Positions 6,930 through 6,992 of a stretch of DNA of 6,992 nt are shown piece after piece (the first letter of the stretch is position 1; the number at the start of each line of letters is the position of its first letter). The stretch lies in NCBI GenBank assembly GCA_030665535.1, contig DAOUZU010000048.1, positions 1 to 6,992 on the forward strand, given 5' to 3'. A program made the translations under genes and the position numbers. Below the pieces are notes generated by a model, which did no database searches, was not told the DNA's origin, and saw only the letters and a list, made by a program, of their open reading frames with translations. The stretch comes from Dehalococcoidia bacterium. GTDB taxonomy: Bacteria; Chloroflexota; Dehalococcoidia; Dehalococcoidales; JAUXAE01.

Positions 6930-6973
6930 CCCTCCCCCCCCCAAGACAGGAGAGGGGGACACAGGGGGTGAGG
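6898..6973. repeat. Putative dispersed intergenic repeat (hairpin, C-run, G-runs)
   Basis: After the hairpin come CTCCCT, a run of nine C (6934-6942), a short AAGACA spacer, and then GGAGAGGGGG and AGGGGGTGAGG with five-G runs at 6954-6958 and 6964-6968. The C and G blocks can pair imperfectly, making a second fold. Extreme strand-alternating base composition outside any gene is typical of dispersed intergenic repeats in GC-rich bacteria. Only one copy is visible here, so the repeat status is inference. Between the HAD stop codon and this element (6863-6897) I see nothing. Confidence 0.4.
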
Positions 6974-6974
6974 T

Positions 6975-6983
6975 TGGTATAAT
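6975..6983 (+). promoter_or_regulatory. Candidate extended -10 promoter for a gene beyond the window
   Basis: TGGTATAAT combines a perfect TATAAT (6978-6983) with the upstream TG of an extended -10 element. No -35 match is seen about 17 bases upstream, where the sequence is G-rich, which is tolerated by extended -10 promoters. Transcription would begin near 6990, at the window edge, so the target gene is not visible. Confidence 0.3.
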
Positions 6984-6992
6984 ATAAACCCT

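Noticed and set aside
6934..6942. Nine-base C-run as a phase-variation tract
   Set aside because: It is in non-coding sequence, not within a gene or between clear promoter hexamers, and fits better as part of the repeat element; run length may also be a sequencing uncertainty.

Overview
The window is a compact, GC-rich bacterial segment with seven genes, all on the + strand. Gaps are short, and no mobile elements, CRISPR arrays, tRNA or rRNA genes were seen. Codon use mixes GC-rich codons with frequent ATA (Ile) and AGG (Arg). The last ~95 bases look like an intergenic repeat made of a GC-rich hairpin, a C-run and G-runs. These traits fit Chloroflexota of the Dehalococcoidia type, but that assignment is a low-confidence impression because there is no marker gene.

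Layout. (1) Positions 1-1385 hold the 3' end of an ABC ATPase with a C-terminal CBS pair, then a complete permease that overlaps it by one base. Together they are part of an osmoprotectant (glycine betaine/choline-type) importer of the OpuC/YehZYXW kind. The binding protein and any second permease must lie upstream or elsewhere. (2) Positions 1450-2664 encode a CPA2-type cation/proton antiporter reduced to its membrane domain. (3) Positions 2699-3529 encode a TauE/SafE (TSUP) anion exporter that starts with TTG and has a His/Cys-bearing loop. (4) A clear sigma-70-like promoter at 3550-3578, preceded by three tandem 9-bp units, opens a second unit. (5) Positions 3599-6862 hold transketolase (tkt), ribose-5-phosphate isomerase B (rpiB) and a HAD-family phosphatase, tightly packed and probably co-transcribed. 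(6) Positions 6863-6992 are non-coding and hold the hairpin/repeat and a possible extended -10 promoter for a gene beyond the window.

Functionally, the first half is membrane transport: compatible-solute uptake, cation/proton exchange and organic or sulfur anion export. A shared role in osmotic or ionic balance is plausible but inferred. The second half is sugar-phosphate metabolism: transketolase and RpiB interconvert pentose phosphates in the non-oxidative pentose phosphate pathway, and the HAD enzyme probably dephosphorylates a small phosphorylated metabolite. I see no clearly novel system. The most distinctive points are the 9-bp repeats beside the tkt promoter, the predicted very short tkt leader, the His/Cys loop of the TSUP protein, and the terminal repeat.
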